From NCBI GenBank assembly GCA_900318545.1, contig ONLC01000055.1, forward strand, positions 1 to 12,164: 12,164 nucleotides of DNA, given 5' to 3'. Source of the stretch: an uncultured Eubacteriales bacterium. Its GTDB lineage: Bacteria; Bacillota; Clostridia; Oscillospirales; Ruminococcaceae. The position numbers and the translations under genes were made by a program. Position 1 is the first letter of the stretch. Each line of letters starts with the position of its first letter. Below are positions 6,340 through 12,164 of the stretch, in pieces. The notes under the pieces were generated by a model, which saw nothing but the letters and a program-made list of their open reading frames with translations, was not told where the DNA came from and made no database searches.

Positions 6340-7242
6340 TTAATATTCTGCAAGTATCTGAGCTATCTTTGTGAGTATCTCCTCTATTTCGGAGTCTTTA
6401 GAAAACCTCAGAGTAACTGCGGCGCCGCCGTCGGGGGTGGACTTAGCTGAAGCACTTACAGACGAATGATCTTTGACGGAAGCCTCAAACTCTTTAAGGA
6501 AGGGTCTCTGCTTTCTGACTGAATGGGAGCGGTCGATACGCTTGCTGCCATCGATACGTTCGTTCGCTTCACGGGCTTCCTTTTCGAGCTGTCTTACAGA
6601 CCAGCCGTTTCTGACGCACTCCTCTGCGGTAACGATCATTACAGAATTATCGGAGATACCTGCAAGAGCCTTTGCGTGACCTGCCGAAAGAGAACCGCTG
6701 TCCACCATTTTCTGAACATCTTTCGGAAGCCCGAGAAGTCTCAGAGAATTAGCGATAGCAGGTCTTGACTTCCCTACCGCCTTAGCTACCTGTTCCTGAG
6801 TCATGCCATAGGTGTCCATAAGCTTTCTGTAAGCCTGAGCTTCTTCTATTGGCGAGAGGTCCTCTCTCTGAACGTTCTCAATAAGAGCTATCTGAGCTGT
6901 TTTCTCGTCATCAAGCTCCTTCACATAAGCGGGTATCTCGGTGAGACCGGCCATACGGGCTGCTCTCCAGCGACGCTCCCCTGCAACAATCTGATAAGAA
7001 CCTTCCCCGATCGGTCTTACAAGTATCGGCTGGAGGACGCCGTGCTCCTTAATGTTCTCTGCCAGAGCTTCGAGCTTTTCCTGATCGAAATACTCACGGG
7101 GCTGTTCCTTGTTGGGCTCAATAAGTGAGATGCGTATTCCGCTTACAGAACCTGTACCCTGCGCTTCTTTTTCAGCGACCTCGGCTTCGTTGTCCGAAAA
7201 CAGTGAGTCAAGCCCTCTGCTGAGCCTGCTTTTCTTACCCAT
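6340..7242 (-). CDS. parB: Chromosome partition protein ParB (Spo0J)
   Basis: ParB binds parS sites near the origin, uses CTP to clamp and slide on DNA, and works with ParA to separate new origins. The N-terminus has RLSRGLDSLF (6-15), the short element that touches ParA. The CTPase region carries GERRWRA (88-94) and ENVQR (122-126). A helix-turn-helix lies at about 147-172. The C-terminal part (about 240-300) is the dimerisation region. Length (300) is typical. Its ATG overlaps the parA stop by one base (TAATG at 7244-7240), so the two are coupled. The gene ends 12 bases before the serS -35 box, with no hairpin seen between, so some transcripts may run into serS. Confidence 0.95.
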   Translation of the reverse strand: MGKKSRLSRGLDSLFSDNEAEVAEKEAQGTGSVSGIRISLIEPNKEQPREYFDQEKLEALAENIKEHGVLQPILVRPIGEGSYQIVAGERRWRAARMAGLTEIPAYVKELDDEKTAQIALIENVQREDLSPIEEAQAYRKLMDTYGMTQEQVAKAVGKSRPAIANSLRLLGLPKDVQKMVDSGSLSAGHAKALAGISDNSVMIVTAEECVRNGWSVRQLEKEAREANERIDGSKRIDRSHSVRKQRPFLKEFEASVKDHSSVSASAKSTPDGGAAVTLRFSKDSEIEEILTKIAQILAEY

Positions 7243-8024
7243 TACTTATCCTCCTTTGCCTTGCGGTCTTTTCTTATTATTTCCTTTGCGAGGGCTTCAT
7301 AAGCCTTTGCACCCTTTGACTTCTTTTCATAATAGATTACGGGCTGCCCAAAGCTCGGGGCTTCGGAGAGGGCAACATTTCTCGGGATCGTGGTATTGAA
7401 CACCTGCTTCGGGAAATGCTTTTTTACCTCGGCAATTATCTGCCCTGTAATTTTATAGCGGTCAACGCACATGGTAAAAAGTATACCCTCTATAACGAGC
7501 TTTTTGTTCCACGTGGAACGTATCCGCTCAATAGTGTTGTTAAGCTCGACAAGACCCTCCAGCGAGAGAAATTCGCACTGCATTGGTATGATGACAGAGT
7601 CTGCAGCGACAAGAGCGTTTATTGTGAGCATATCCAGCGTAGGCGGACAATCTATCAGAATGTAATCGTAGAAGTCCCTTGCCTCTTTAAGAGCGTCCCT
7701 GAGCTTTTCAGCGCGGTTTTTCATTCCAACAAGCTCTATCGATGCTCCTGAAAGCTCCTGCGTTGTCGGTATGAGCGATACGCCCCGACTTGTCGATGCA
7801 ACAACAGCTTCAAAAGCTGTGCAGTCTCCCACAAGCACATCGTAGACTGTGTTTCTTATGCTTTTCTTTTGTATTCCAAGGCTTGTAGTCGTGTTACCCT
7901 GGGGGTCAAAATCAACTATCAGCACCTTTGAACCTCTTGCTCCGAAAACAGCAGCAAGGTTCACAACGGTTGTGGATTTTCCGACTCCGCCTTTCTGATT
8001 TGATACAGCGATGACCTTTCCCAT
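7242..8024 (-). CDS. parA: Chromosome partition ATPase ParA (Soj)
   Basis: A 260-residue deviant Walker ATPase that binds DNA non-specifically and is driven by ParB to move origins; in Bacillus subtilis Soj also regulates DnaA. It shows the deviant Walker A KGGVGKST (11-18, with signature Lys11), the A' motif IVDFDPQGN (36-44), and Walker B ILIDCPP (122-128). The start at 8024 is preferred over an in-frame ATG at 8057: GAAGGGAGAAG lies four bases upstream of 8024, and the protein then begins at the usual MGKVIAVSNQ. A parS-like site lies within the gene (7505-7520). It is transcribed from the promoter at 8063-8091, together with parB. Confidence 0.95.
   Translation of the reverse strand: MGKVIAVSNQKGGVGKSTTVVNLAAVFGARGSKVLIVDFDPQGNTTTSLGIQKKSIRNTVYDVLVGDCTAFEAVVASTSRGVSLIPTTQELSGASIELVGMKNRAEKLRDALKEARDFYDYILIDCPPTLDMLTINALVAADSVIIPMQCEFLSLEGLVELNNTIERIRSTWNKKLVIEGILFTMCVDRYKITGQIIAEVKKHFPKQVFNTTIPRNVALSEAPSFGQPVIYYEKKSKGAKAYEALAKEIIRKDRKAKEDK
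7505..7520. promoter_or_regulatory. parS-like site inside parA
   Basis: TGTTCCACGTGGAACG is a near-perfect palindrome around CACGTG. It differs from the Bacillus-type parS family (TGTTNCACGTGNAACA) only at the last base. Known parS sites cluster near the origin and often lie in or beside the par genes, so ParB binding here is expected. Confidence 0.88.
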
Positions 8025-8062
8025 TTTTCTTCTCCCTTCGAGTCTTTTCAAATACAATCTCT

Positions 8063-8091
8063 ATTATACCACAGTATTTTTAAAATGTAAA
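8063..8091 (-). promoter_or_regulatory. Extended -10 sigma-A promoter of parA-parB
   Basis: On the minus strand TTTACA (8091-8086), a 17-base spacer and TATAAT (8068-8063) preceded by TGG, an extended -10 element. The leader to the ATG at 8024 is about 30 bases. A parS-like site starts 38 bases upstream of the -35 box, so spreading ParB could dampen it. Confidence 0.85.
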
Positions 8092-8128
8092 GAAGCAAAG
8101 CTCCGTTTTTTAAAGCAGGCGGCAGAAA

Positions 8129-8144
8129 GGTTTCACGTGGAACA
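8129..8144. promoter_or_regulatory. parS-like site between parA and the Noc-type gene
   Basis: GGTTTCACGTGGAACA matches the parS consensus TGTTTCACGTGGAACA at 15 of 16 positions. It lies between the two divergent genes, upstream of both starts. Confidence 0.9.
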
Positions 8145-8194
8145 TTTTTCGGCAAATGAGGTGGCGCTTCTTGATGCAAAAGGAAAGTATCTGC

Positions 8195-8209
8195 CCTGAA
8201 ATGTTCAGG
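8195..8209. promoter_or_regulatory. Inverted repeat upstream of the Noc-type gene
   Basis: CCTGAA and TTCAGG are perfect six-base arms around ATG, just before a TTGACG at 8221. Placed like an operator for the rightward gene; the binding protein is unknown. It has no T run and is not a terminator. Confidence 0.35.
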
Positions 8210-8220
8210 TCGCTCGGAAA

Positions 8221-8249
8221 TTGACGAAAACTTTTCCGCATAAAAGTAT
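8221..8249 (+). promoter_or_regulatory. Weak candidate promoter of the Noc-type gene
   Basis: TTGACG (8221-8226) is a good -35 box, but the hexamer 17 bases on (AAGTAT, 8244-8249) is a poor -10. A better -10 (TATTCT at 8272) would put the start of transcription within the ribosome binding site. The true promoter is uncertain. Confidence 0.3.
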
Positions 8250-8299
8250 GGAACTTTGCTCTCGGCTGTGCTATTCTTTGGTAAAGGAGGAATGAAAAA

Positions 8300-9172
8300 A
8301 TGGGGATACTTCCAAAGGTGCTCAGCCGTGCTTTTGAAATACAGGACCTTCCTGATGATGATTTCGTGCAGGAGCCCGCTTATCAGATACTCGGCAAGAT
8401 TATAAATGTGTCGGTAGGGGAGATAAAACCCTCACCTGCACAGGCACGAAAACACTTTAAGCCTTCGGAGCTGACAGCTCTTGCAAAGAGCATTTCGCAG
8501 GACGGTGTTATAACTCCGCTTACTGTCAGACGGAACGGGGAGTGCTTTGAGCTTATCTCGGGAGAACGCAGGCTTCGGGCGGCGAAGCTTGCAGGACTAA
8601 GCTCTGTGCCCTGCATACTTATTCAGGGAAATGATGAGAAAAGCTATGTGCTGGGGCTTGTCGAGAATATACAAAGGAGCGACCTCGGGTACTTTGAGCA
8701 GGCAGAGGCCTTTGCTCAGCTTATTCAGCGCTTCGCAATGACACAGGAGGCTCTTGCGGTAAGGCTCGGAATGTCGCAGTCGGCGGTGGCGAATAAGCTC
8801 AGGCTTCTGAGACTCGATGAGGACGAACGAAAAATGATCTCCGATGCAGGTCTCAGTGAACGCCATGCGAGAGCTCTTCTTCGGCTGACAGATAAGGATA
8901 TGAGAGCCGAGGCCCTCGACAAAACAATACAGAACTGCTGGACAGTGGACAGGCTCGAAAAGTATATCACAAAGTTATTGAAGGACACAGCTGTCAGACT
9001 TAAATATCAGAAAAGGGCGGTCATGCTCAAAGATGTAAGGCTGTTTTTCAATACGGTGAATAAGGCGGTGAATGTTATGAAGCTCGCAGGTGTTGATGCT
9101 CAGACAAAGAAGGTCAGTCACGAGGGCTACATTGAGTACATAATCACGATACCGAATAACGAGCCGCCTTGA
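8300..9172 (+). CDS. Second ParB-family protein, Noc type
   Basis: A 290-residue ParB-family protein. It has the CTP-binding boxes GERRLRA (88-94) and ENIQR (122-126), at the same residue numbers as in the ParB at 6340-7242. A helix-turn-helix lies at about 147-172. It lacks the ParA-contact motif of true ParB. Instead its N-terminus (residues 2-13, ILPKVLSRAFEI) could form a short amphipathic helix, and the C-terminal part (about 243-286, with RLFFNTVNKAV and EGYIEYIITIP) is the form seen in Noc-like proteins. Noc of Bacillus subtilis binds its own DNA sites and the membrane to keep cell division away from the nucleoid. Start: AAAGGAGG nine bases before the ATG at 8300; an ATG at 8292 gives no family match. 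It diverges from parA, with a parS-like site between. The Noc assignment is an inference; a second Spo0J is possible. Confidence 0.85.
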   Translation: MGILPKVLSRAFEIQDLPDDDFVQEPAYQILGKIINVSVGEIKPSPAQARKHFKPSELTALAKSISQDGVITPLTVRRNGECFELISGERRLRAAKLAGLSSVPCILIQGNDEKSYVLGLVENIQRSDLGYFEQAEAFAQLIQRFAMTQEALAVRLGMSQSAVANKLRLLRLDEDERKMISDAGLSERHARALLRLTDKDMRAEALDKTIQNCWTVDRLEKYITKLLKDTAVRLKYQKRAVMLKDVRLFFNTVNKAVNVMKLAGVDAQTKKVSHEGYIEYIITIPNNEPP

Positions 9173-9201
9173 ACAAATTCAGGATAAGTATACTTTTTCG
9201 G

Positions 9202-9230
9202 TTGACAATCTTCGGCTTATATGGTAAAAT
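9202..9230 (+). promoter_or_regulatory. Sigma-A promoter of the flavodiiron gene
   Basis: TTGACA (9202-9207), a 17-base spacer and TAAAAT (9225-9230) preceded by TGG. It starts 30 bases after the stop of the Noc-type gene, in a gap with no clear terminator, so read-through from that gene is also possible. Confidence 0.85.
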
Positions 9231-9264
9231 AAAGGAACCATATTAAAGTTACGGAGGTCATAAA

Positions 9265-10440
9265 ATGAATAAATACGATATTTCCGAAGCAGTTCGCTAC
9301 ATAGGCGTCAATGACTATGACATTGACCTGTTTGAGAGCCAGTACGAAGTTCCCGAGGGTATGGCTTATAATTCCTATGTTATTTTCGATGAGAAGATAG
9401 CTGTAATGGATACGGCGGACAGAAGAAAAACAGCTGAGTGGCTCGATAACCTCGAGAAGACCCTTGACGGCAAAAAGCCCGACTATGTAGTTATCTCGCA
9501 CATGGAGCCCGACCACACCGGAAGCCTTATGGCTCTGATAGAAAAGTACCCCGACATTATCCCTGTCGGCAACGCTAAGACCTTCCAGCTTATGGGTCAG
9601 TTCTTTGAGATTGGTGACCTTGCGGGCAGGGCAGTCACAGTCAAGGAGGGCGACACACTCTCCCTCGGAAGCCACACACTGAAATTTATTTTTGCGCCTA
9701 TGGTTCACTGGCCTGAGGTTATGTTCTCCTATGAGGAGAGCGAGAAGCTTCTTTTCTCGGCTGACGCTTTCGGCAAGTTCGGAACTCTCGATGCAAAGGA
9801 CGATGACGGCTGGGCTTGCGAGGCAAGACGTTATTATTTCAACATTGTCGGAAAGTACGGTATGCAGGTGCAGAACGTTCTCAAAAAGCTTGCAGGTACT
9901 GAGGTCAAAGCCATACTCCCTCTTCACGGACCTGCTCTCACCGAAAACCTTGAATACTATCTCGGAATATACAACACATGGTCGTCCTATCAGCCCGAGG
10001 ATAAGGGCGTGCTTGTAGCTTACGCATCTATTCACGGCAACACAAGACAGGCAGCCGAGGAGCTTGGTGAAATGCTCACAAAGAAGGGTGCTCCTAAGGT
10101 AGTTGTAAGTGACCTTGCAAGAGAGGATATCGCTGAGGTCATCGAGGACGCGTTCAGATATGACAAGATGATTCTTATGGCACCCTCCTATGATGCAGGC
10201 GTGTTCCCGATAATGGAGGAATTCCTCTGTCACCTGAGAGACAAGGCATATCAGAACAGAAAGGTAGCTATGGTCGAGAACGGCTCGTGGGCACCCAGTG
10301 CCGCAAGGGTTATGAAGACCTACGTTGAGAAGTTCAAGAATGTTGAGCTTGTAGGCGAGACCGTTACTATCAGGTCGTCGTTAAAGCCCGACACAAGAGA
10401 GGCTCTTGAAAAGCTCGCAGATGCTGTAATAAATGCATAA
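9265..10440 (+). CDS. Flavodiiron protein (A-type flavoprotein, FprA family)
   Basis: A cytoplasmic enzyme that reduces oxygen to water or nitric oxide to nitrous oxide, protecting anaerobes. The N-terminal beta-lactamase-like domain (about 1-245) holds all six diiron ligands: His79, Glu81, Asp83 (HMEPDH), His148, Asp167 and His221. The C-terminal flavodoxin domain (about 248-390) has an FMN phosphate loop, ASIHGNT (254-260), and the SYDAG region near 288-292. Length (391) matches the simplest class with no added rubredoxin domain. No rubredoxin gene is in the window, so its electron donor must be elsewhere. It is preceded by ACGGAGG and has its own promoter and terminator, so it is monocistronic. 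Oxygen versus NO preference cannot be told from sequence. Confidence 0.93.
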   Translation: MNKYDISEAVRYIGVNDYDIDLFESQYEVPEGMAYNSYVIFDEKIAVMDTADRRKTAEWLDNLEKTLDGKKPDYVVISHMEPDHTGSLMALIEKYPDIIPVGNAKTFQLMGQFFEIGDLAGRAVTVKEGDTLSLGSHTLKFIFAPMVHWPEVMFSYEESEKLLFSADAFGKFGTLDAKDDDGWACEARRYYFNIVGKYGMQVQNVLKKLAGTEVKAILPLHGPALTENLEYYLGIYNTWSSYQPEDKGVLVAYASIHGNTRQAAEELGEMLTKKGAPKVVVSDLAREDIAEVIEDAFRYDKMILMAPSYDAGVFPIMEEFLCHLRDKAYQNRKVAMVENGSWAPSAARVMKTYVEKFKNVELVGETVTIRSSLKPDTREALEKLADAVINA

Positions 10441-10442
10441 AT

Positions 10443-10469
10443 AAAAGGACTGCGTGAGCAGTCCTTTTT
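10443..10469 (+). terminator. Intrinsic terminator of the flavodiiron gene
   Basis: AAAAGGACTGC and GCAGTCCTTTT form an 11-pair stem (10443-10453 and 10458-10468) with loop GTGA and a T run to 10469. It starts two bases after the stop codon. The A run on the other side means it could work in both directions. Confidence 0.93.
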
Positions 10470-10495
10470 GCTTGTTGCAAAAGCTCTTATTAAGG

Positions 10496-10645
10496 GAGGC
10501 TGGGGCACAGCCTCGGTGGGCAGGGGAAGCCCTGCCGAATGTCCAGACCTGACGAAGCTAAGCTCCGCATTACCTATCTCTGCGGTCAAGGCAGGAAAAG
10601 TCCAAACAAAAGAACGTCGCGATGATGGTGCAGGGTTTTCCCTGC
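10496..10645 (+). repeat. Dispersed intergenic repeat, copy 2, with flanking hairpins
   Basis: Between the flavodiiron gene and the XRE gene lie three perfect hairpins. They are GAGGCT/AGCCTC (10496-10501 and 10509-10514), GGCAGGG/CCCTGCC (10519-10525 and 10530-10536, loop GAAG), and GCAGGG/CCCTGC (10630-10635 and 10640-10645, loop TTTT). Between the second and third, 10556-10621 aligns with 121-183 at about three quarters identity. The order, hairpins first and then the conserved block, is the same in both places. No convincing protein is encoded. A small mobile repeat without its own transposase, or a structured RNA family, would fit; no target-site duplication was identified. Confidence 0.55.
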
Positions 10646-10676
10646 CACGCCGAGGGCTTTGTTTTAGCCGTAGTAT

Positions 10677-11006
10677 TTACGGTGATTCATTTAGCTGTTC
10701 TATGAAAAGCTCAGCTTTTCCTTTGTTTCTTTCGGAAAGATTTCTATACAATTCAATTATTTTTATTTCATCAGGAGCAAGTGGTGTGTCGGCATTATAG
10801 CTTTTATTGTTAGACCTGCCTGCAAGATAATCAAGGCTTATATCATAATAATCAGCAAGCTCAATTGCTCTCATTAAAGGAATCTCACGTTCTCCTTTTT
10901 CATATTTTCCATAGTATTGAGGAGTAGTGCCCAGAATATCAGCGATCTCAGTCTGAGTTTTGTCTGCATCTTCCCTTAGATCACGTATTCTCTGATATTT
11001 TGGCAT
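10677..11006 (-). CDS. XRE-family (Cro/CI-type) transcriptional regulator
   Basis: A 109-residue protein. Residues of about 2-62 are a helix-turn-helix domain of the Cro/CI type (IRDLREDADKTQTEIADILG, then the recognition region TTPQYYGKYEKGEREIP, then AIELADYYDISLDYLAGRS). The C-terminal part (about 75-109) is a charged helix, probably for dimerisation. The ATG at 11006 is preferred over a GTG at 11015, because AAGGGAG at 11021-11015 overlaps that GTG and is eight bases from the ATG. It diverges from a set of three small genes with a palindrome in the gap (11072-11093). This is the usual arrangement for a repressor that controls itself and the divergent operon. Base composition is AT-rich compared with the genes to the left. 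Confidence 0.9.
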   Translation of the reverse strand: MPKYQRIRDLREDADKTQTEIADILGTTPQYYGKYEKGEREIPLMRAIELADYYDISLDYLAGRSNNKSYNADTPLAPDEIKIIELYRNLSERNKGKAELFIEQLNESP

Positions 11007-11027
11007 AGTCCTCACTCCCTTAAATAT

Positions 11028-11036
11028 ATTTTACCA
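11028..11036 (-). promoter_or_regulatory. Extended -10 element of the XRE gene
   Basis: On the minus strand TGG followed by TAAAAT (11033-11028). The nearest good -35 (TTGTCA, 11060-11055) is 21 bases away, which is too far, so recognition would rest on the extended -10. It lies about 22 bases before the ATG. Confidence 0.45.
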
Positions 11037-11071
11037 CAAATGGTTATTTTTACTTGACAAATTATATTTAG

Positions 11072-11093
11072 AATTAGTCAGATTAGACTAATT
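11072..11093. promoter_or_regulatory. Candidate operator of the XRE regulator
   Basis: AATTAGTC and GACTAATT are perfect eight-base arms (11072-11079 and 11086-11093) around a six-base centre, in the gap between the divergent genes. A TTGACA at 11054-11059 lies 12 bases to the left, so the palindrome covers the region where a rightward -10 box would be expected. Binding by the adjacent regulator is inferred from position. Confidence 0.6.
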
Positions 11094-11138
11094 GTTGCAC
11101 GAAATGCTAAAAAAACTATTTAATTTAGGGGGGATAAA

Positions 11139-11298
11139 ATGGCAAAAGTCGTTACTTTCAAAGAAGAAACTATTGATAAGGAGTTGGTAAAAAAGATAAA
11201 AGCATATCAGAAGCAAAAAAAAACTTAACAGTTTTACACAGGCAGTACGACAACTTTGTGATATAGGTTTGAAGTTTGACGAAATAAAAATGAAATAG
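11139..11298 (+). pseudogene. Ribbon-helix-helix-like small gene broken at a run of nine A
   Basis: The ATG at 11139 follows a strong AGGGGGG and opens a frame of only 29 residues, ending at TAA (11226-11228). Directly before the stop is a run of nine A (11215-11223). With one A fewer the frame continues from LNSFTQAVRQLC to a TAG at 11296-11298, giving 52 residues in all. The joined product has a basic N-terminal strand, a helix (TIDKELVKKIKAYQK) and a second helix (SFTQAVRQLCDIGL), which looks like a small ribbon-helix-helix DNA-binding protein. The next gene starts nine bases after that TAG, so the longer frame fits the operon spacing. Possible explanations are a loss of function, a sequencing error in the run, or slippage by polymerase or ribosome that makes two products. 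Confidence 0.6.
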
Positions 11299-11307
11299 GG
11301 GTATAGT

Positions 11308-11604
11308 ATGGATAACGTAACTACTATAATAATTATGTCTGGTGCTTTAATTCTGGCAATCGTATTTTTGGTGTTACACGGACGTACAACTAATGAGAAA
11401 AAAGAAAAACTATTTGCTTTTTTATCTGGACTTTGCACTTTTATTGCAATAACAACTATGTTTGTAAATATGTTTTATGATAAGGACGATAAATCATATT
11501 CTTCCGGATATAAATCAGCAGGAACAAATGAAAGAGACGAGGAATGGATAAGAACTCATCATATGGATGGAAGTCCGAGAAACCCTGATAAAGATTGGTT
11601 GTAA
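11308..11604 (+). CDS. Small two-helix membrane protein, unknown function
   Basis: A 98-residue protein with two hydrophobic helices (about residues 5-24 and 34-57) joined by a short basic loop (HGRTTNEKKEK). A hydrophilic tail of about 40 residues follows, ending PRNPDKDWL. With the loop positive, both ends would face out. The start is supported by AGGGG at 11297-11301. I do not recognise a family. It is the middle gene of an AT-rich set behind an XRE-type regulator, between a broken ribbon-helix-helix-like gene and a zinc-ribbon gene. The codons favour A and T more than those of the neighbouring housekeeping genes, which suggests acquisition. A role in an accessory element is an inference only. 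Confidence 0.65.
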   Translation: MDNVTTIIIMSGALILAIVFLVLHGRTTNEKKEKLFAFLSGLCTFIAITTMFVNMFYDKDDKSYSSGYKSAGTNERDEEWIRTHHMDGSPRNPDKDWL

Positions 11605-11632
11605 AGTATTAATTAATAAGGAGGTTTTGAAC

Positions 11633-11839
11633 ATGAGTTACGCACCAGAAAAATGTCCAGTTTGTGGCTCGTACAAATGGAAGAAAGTTGACACATCAAA
11701 GAAAGGATTCAGTGTTGGAAAAGCTGCTGCCGGAGGAATCCTTTTGGGACCCGTAGGTTTACTAGGTGGGGCTTTAGGAAAAAAGAAAGTATATTATTAC
11801 TGCCCAGAATGCAAATTTGAGCACGAATATAGTGGATAG
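11633..11839 (+). CDS. Small zinc-ribbon protein with a glycine-rich hydrophobic middle
   Basis: A 68-residue protein with two CxxC pairs (Cys8-Cys11 in CPVCG, Cys57-Cys60 in CPEC), which together should bind one zinc. Between them is a hydrophobic, glycine-rich stretch (about 29-49, GKAAAGGILLGPVGLLGGALG) followed by KKK. That stretch could insert in a membrane or pack as a hairpin. Proteins of this plan are common in Firmicutes and phages with no known function. The ATG at 11633 is chosen over an in-frame ATG at 11567, which lies inside the previous gene; AAGGAGG (11618-11624) is eight bases before it. The gene starts 28 bases after the membrane protein gene and is probably in the same transcript. 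Confidence 0.75.
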   Translation: MSYAPEKCPVCGSYKWKKVDTSKKGFSVGKAAAGGILLGPVGLLGGALGKKKVYYYCPECKFEHEYSG

Positions 11840-11871
11840 ATGATTGAAAACAGCTTTCACACACAACAAAA

Positions 11872-11902
11872 CCGCCGCATCGGAAAAATCCCGGTGCGGC
11901 GG
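11872..11902 (-). terminator. Intrinsic terminator of the GH130 gene
   Basis: A 12-pair stem with one G-T pair (11872-11883 and 11891-11902) and a seven-base loop. On the minus strand it is followed by TTTTGTTGTG, so it ends the GH130 transcript; on the plus strand the tail TATCTTATG is weak. It may also stop the small-gene operon coming from the left. Confidence 0.8.
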
Positions 11903-11932
11903 TATCTTATGCTTTGTTATGACTTGCTTTTA

Positions 11933-12164
11933 TCAAACCGAAGAATGGCTCTTTACATAGTCAACTACTGCGTCAACTGTTGTGTATGCAAGTGCAACAC
12001 AAGTATCAGCACAGCCGTAGTAAATTGCAATTCTGCCTGTGTCTGCGTCACAAAGTGTAGCGCATGGGAAGGTAACGTTCTGAACGTCGCCTACGCACTC
12101 ATAAACCTCACGAGGATTGATGAGGTACTCTGCACATCTGTACTTAACCTTCCAGGGCTCGTCC
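11933..12164 (-). CDS. GH130 mannoside phosphorylase, C-terminal end (gene runs off the window)
   Basis: The last 76 residues of a protein whose start lies beyond 12164. The end is typical of glycoside hydrolase family 130: YLINPREVYECVGDV, then NVTFPCATL, DADTGRIAIYYGCADT and a final helix ending KSHSSV. GH130 enzymes cleave beta-mannosides with phosphate to give alpha-mannose 1-phosphate. Well-known members are the 4-O-beta-mannosyl-glucose and mannooligosaccharide phosphorylases of Ruminococcus albus. The form here looks closer to those than to other subfamilies, but the substrate cannot be decided from the tail. Two bases of frame are cut at the window edge. The terminator at 11872-11902 lies 31 bases after its stop. 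Confidence 0.85.
   Translation of the reverse strand, partial: DEPWKVKYRCAEYLINPREVYECVGDVQNVTFPCATLCDADTGRIAIYYGCADTCVALAYTTVDAVVDYVKSHSSV

Noticed and set aside
8025..8057. Extended N-terminus of ParA from an ATG at 8057
   Set aside because: The ribosome binding site lies just before the ATG at 8024, and the family begins directly with MGKVIAVSNQKGG.
8011..8199. A 62-codon plus-strand frame between parA and the Noc-type gene, considered as a remnant of rsmG or another gene
   Set aside because: No similarity to the end of RsmG is visible, and it runs over the parA promoter and the parS-like site.
9217..10233. A long open frame (338 codons) on the minus strand, antisense to the flavodiiron gene
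   Set aside because: It is a codon-bias shadow: the plus-strand gene carries all diiron ligands and has a promoter and terminator, while this frame has no family motif.
10468..10800. A plus-strand frame of 110 codons running through the second repeat into the XRE gene
   Set aside because: It crosses the hairpins and the antisense of a clear regulator gene and has no ribosome binding site.
11088..11438. A 116-codon minus-strand frame across the small-gene cassette
   Set aside because: Its Phe/Leu/Ile-rich product is what A-rich plus-strand genes give when read backwards; the plus-strand genes have good ribosome binding sites.
1..12164. CRISPR array, tRNA genes, transposase or integrase genes
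   Set aside because: No regularly spaced identical repeats, no cloverleaf with CCA-type ends and no recombinase motifs were seen.

Overview
The window looks like a chromosomal segment from a Ruminococcus-type member of the Oscillospiraceae (Clostridia). Evidence: a family-2-type carbohydrate acetylesterase with a wall-anchoring tail, the end of a GH130 mannoside phosphorylase of the kind known from Ruminococcus albus, strong AGGAGG ribosome binding sites, and consensus sigma-A promoters. The genus is an inference; no rRNA is present. The paired partition genes with two parS-like sites suggest a position near the replication origin.

Layout, left to right. Positions 1-205 are non-coding, with three small hairpins in a row and one copy of a diverged repeat. 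At 266-1665 (minus strand) a secreted acetylesterase gene is broken by a frameshift at about 733. Its catalytic histidine and its NPSTG wall-anchor tail lie in the second frame. Divergent from it, 1942-3174 encodes a lipoprotein with two cyclophilin domains. A minus-strand operon follows, with 4-base overlaps throughout: a six-helix membrane protein (4300-4908), azlC and azlD. Upstream of it is serS, separated by an intrinsic terminator.

The partition block comes next. parA-parB (6340-8024) is transcribed leftward from a good extended -10 promoter, and a second ParB-family gene of Noc type (8300-9172) diverges from it. One parS-like site lies between the divergent genes and another lies inside parA. 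A flavodiiron protein gene (9265-10440) follows with its own promoter and terminator.

The right end (10470-11902) looks accessory. It holds a second copy of the repeat with hairpins around it, an AT-rich cassette, and the 3' end of a GH130 phosphorylase gene entering from the right. The cassette comprises an XRE repressor gene, a palindromic candidate operator, a ribbon-helix-helix-like gene broken at a run of nine A, a two-helix membrane protein and a small zinc-ribbon protein. The most unusual items are this cassette, the hairpin-rich repeat pair, the broken wall-anchored esterase and the tandem cyclophilin lipoprotein. No tRNA, rRNA, CRISPR array or transposase was seen.
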